A stretch of 64,000 nt of DNA from Chryseobacterium sp. Lineage in GTDB: Bacteria; Bacteroidota; Bacteroidia; Flavobacteriales; Weeksellaceae. A program made the position numbers and the translations under genes. How positions within the stretch are numbered: the stretch's first letter is position 1; the number at the start of each line of letters is the position of its first letter. Where the stretch lies: assembly GCF_019236175.1 (NCBI RefSeq), contig NZ_JAFAJM010000023.1, forward strand, positions 1 to 64,000, in the 5' to 3' direction. Below the pieces are notes generated by a model. That model had not been told where the DNA came from and searched no databases. It saw only the letters and a program-made list of their open reading frames with translations. Shown one piece after another: positions 63,238 through 64,000 of this stretch.

Positions 63238-64000
63238 TTGAAAAATTATTCGGTAATATTTCTTTTAGCTGTGCTTTCGTCATGTGCCTCTATTAAAAGA
63301 CATAACGAGCAGCGGGCCTCCTATATTCCGCCGGAACAGCTTAAAGAAGATGTTGACTATGCCTATTCAAAACTGCAACAGATGCACCCTCAGCTTTACT
63401 GGTATATTCCCAAAGAGGAATTGGACCATAAGTTTGACAGCCTTAAACAAACCATCACCGAACCCCTCACTCCGCTTCAGTTTTATTTTAAGTTCCAGCC
63501 TGTTATTGCCAGCATTCGGGAAGGACATCTTTCTCTCAGAATTCCAAGAAAAAAATTCACAAAGAAAGAGATTAAAAAATTTGAACATACAAAAGGTTTA
63601 TTCAGCCGTTTTGAATATTACATCAGCGGAGACCATATGTATATTGTTCAGAATAAAGATTCTATAGAAAATATACAACCCGGAACTGAAATTTTAAAGA
63701 TCAACAACACTCCTGTTTCAGAATATATTAAAAAATATAAAAGCCTGATCAGCAGTGACGGATATAATACGACTTTCCATTCTTATTTTTTAAAGGATTT
63801 ATTTTTTAATTTCTATACTGCGGAACACGGCCTTTCAAATACAGCTACCATTGAAACCTTTTACAATGGTGAAAAACGTCTGTATACATTAAGCAGAGAA
63901 TCCAAATCAGAAACGGATCTTGAAAAAGATAAGGAATCCCAGAAAAGAACTCAGGAAAAGAAAATCAATGATTATGTGGCTTCCAGCAACTCCTATAACA
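63238..64000 (+). CDS. S41-peptidase-like lipoprotein, 5' part (cut by the window end)
   Basis: An open frame of 254 codons runs to the window edge from TTG 63238; there is no ATG that keeps the signal peptide, so TTG is the likely start. MKNYSVIFLLAVLSSC (reading TTG as Met) is a lipoprotein signal with Cys16 as the lipid site. The next part (EDVDYAYSKLQQMHPQLYWY, IREGHLSLRIP) is the N-terminal domain seen in S41-type carboxy-terminal-processing peptidases, followed by a PDZ-like part (GTEILKINNTPVSEYI). The catalytic region lies beyond the window. Confidence 0.75.
   Translation, partial: MKNYSVIFLLAVLSSCASIKRHNEQRASYIPPEQLKEDVDYAYSKLQQMHPQLYWYIPKEELDHKFDSLKQTITEPLTPLQFYFKFQPVIASIREGHLSLRIPRKKFTKKEIKKFEHTKGLFSRFEYYISGDHMYIVQNKDSIENIQPGTEILKINNTPVSEYIKKYKSLISSDGYNTTFHSYFLKDLFFNFYTAEHGLSNTATIETFYNGEKRLYTLSRESKSETDLEKDKESQKRTQEKKINDYVASSNSYN

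Overview
The window is AT-rich bacterial DNA that reads like a Chryseobacterium or close Weeksellaceae/Flavobacteriales chromosome. The evidence is a type IX secretion sorting domain, DUF4377 and DUF6268 proteins, a DcaP-like porin, LytS/LytTR pairs, a monomeric isocitrate dehydrogenase, a gcvP fused across both halves, and several TAnnTTTG promoter boxes of the Bacteroidota type. Genus is an inference from family recognition, not from a search. There is no rRNA, CRISPR array, intact insertion sequence or prophage. One tRNA-Arg is present next to a 40-residue integrase remnant.

Layout. 1-600: island edge (integrase stub, tRNA-Arg). 612-5412: envelope pair (TPR protein plus outer-membrane barrel). 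5658-10170: secreted CocE/NonD-type hydrolase, amino-acid permease, Mpo1-like membrane protein. 10285-17854: cytoplasmic transglutaminase-like protein, a tandemly duplicated DUF4377 lipoprotein, SPFH protein, dGTPase, hexapeptide-repeat protein, methyltransferase, Fpg/Nei-type DNA glycosylase. 17866-21609: LytTR two-component pair, divergent from a hypothetical/DUF6268 gene pair, then an EmrE-like exporter. 21610-22620: long non-coding tract holding a sigma-54-like promoter, a distant palindrome and a 26-residue membrane peptide. 22721-24888: AAA+ ATPase, PLP-binding YggS protein, two small membrane/lipoproteins. 25079-25463: wrecked XRE regulator. 25577-30330: gcvP, DcaP-like porin, Cys-rich 50-residue peptide. 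30332-35722: J-domain protein, hydrolase, ECF sigma operon, dispersed repeat, S9 peptidase.

35900-46696 is the most distinctive gene block: almost every gene is on the minus strand and nearly all encode small START/SRPBCC, VOC/PhnB, DinB or alpha/beta-hydrolase proteins, with two Crp/Fnr-type regulators (one at the head of the first run, one at the head of the second). It looks like an accessory detoxification or small-molecule-handling cassette. One hydrolase in it carries a nonsense mutation.

46791-64000: thiol peroxidase, a T9SS-sorted mini-protein and SusE-like secreted protein, icd, HxlR/SDR divergent pair with a palindromic operator, a haem/cytochrome-P460 pair followed by a second LytS/LytTR pair, DUF1223 and DoxX proteins, MBL hydrolase, aldo/keto reductase with AraC regulator, a Lys/Tyr-rich secreted protein, GNAT protein, a membrane-anchored MBL hydrolase, and the 5' part of an S41-like lipoprotein with a TTG start running off the end.

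The strongest candidates for something undescribed are the sigma-54-like promoter/26-residue peptide locus at 21.9-22.6 kb and the Cys-rich, possibly leaderless peptide at 30.2 kb. Both lie outside ordinary ORF calls.
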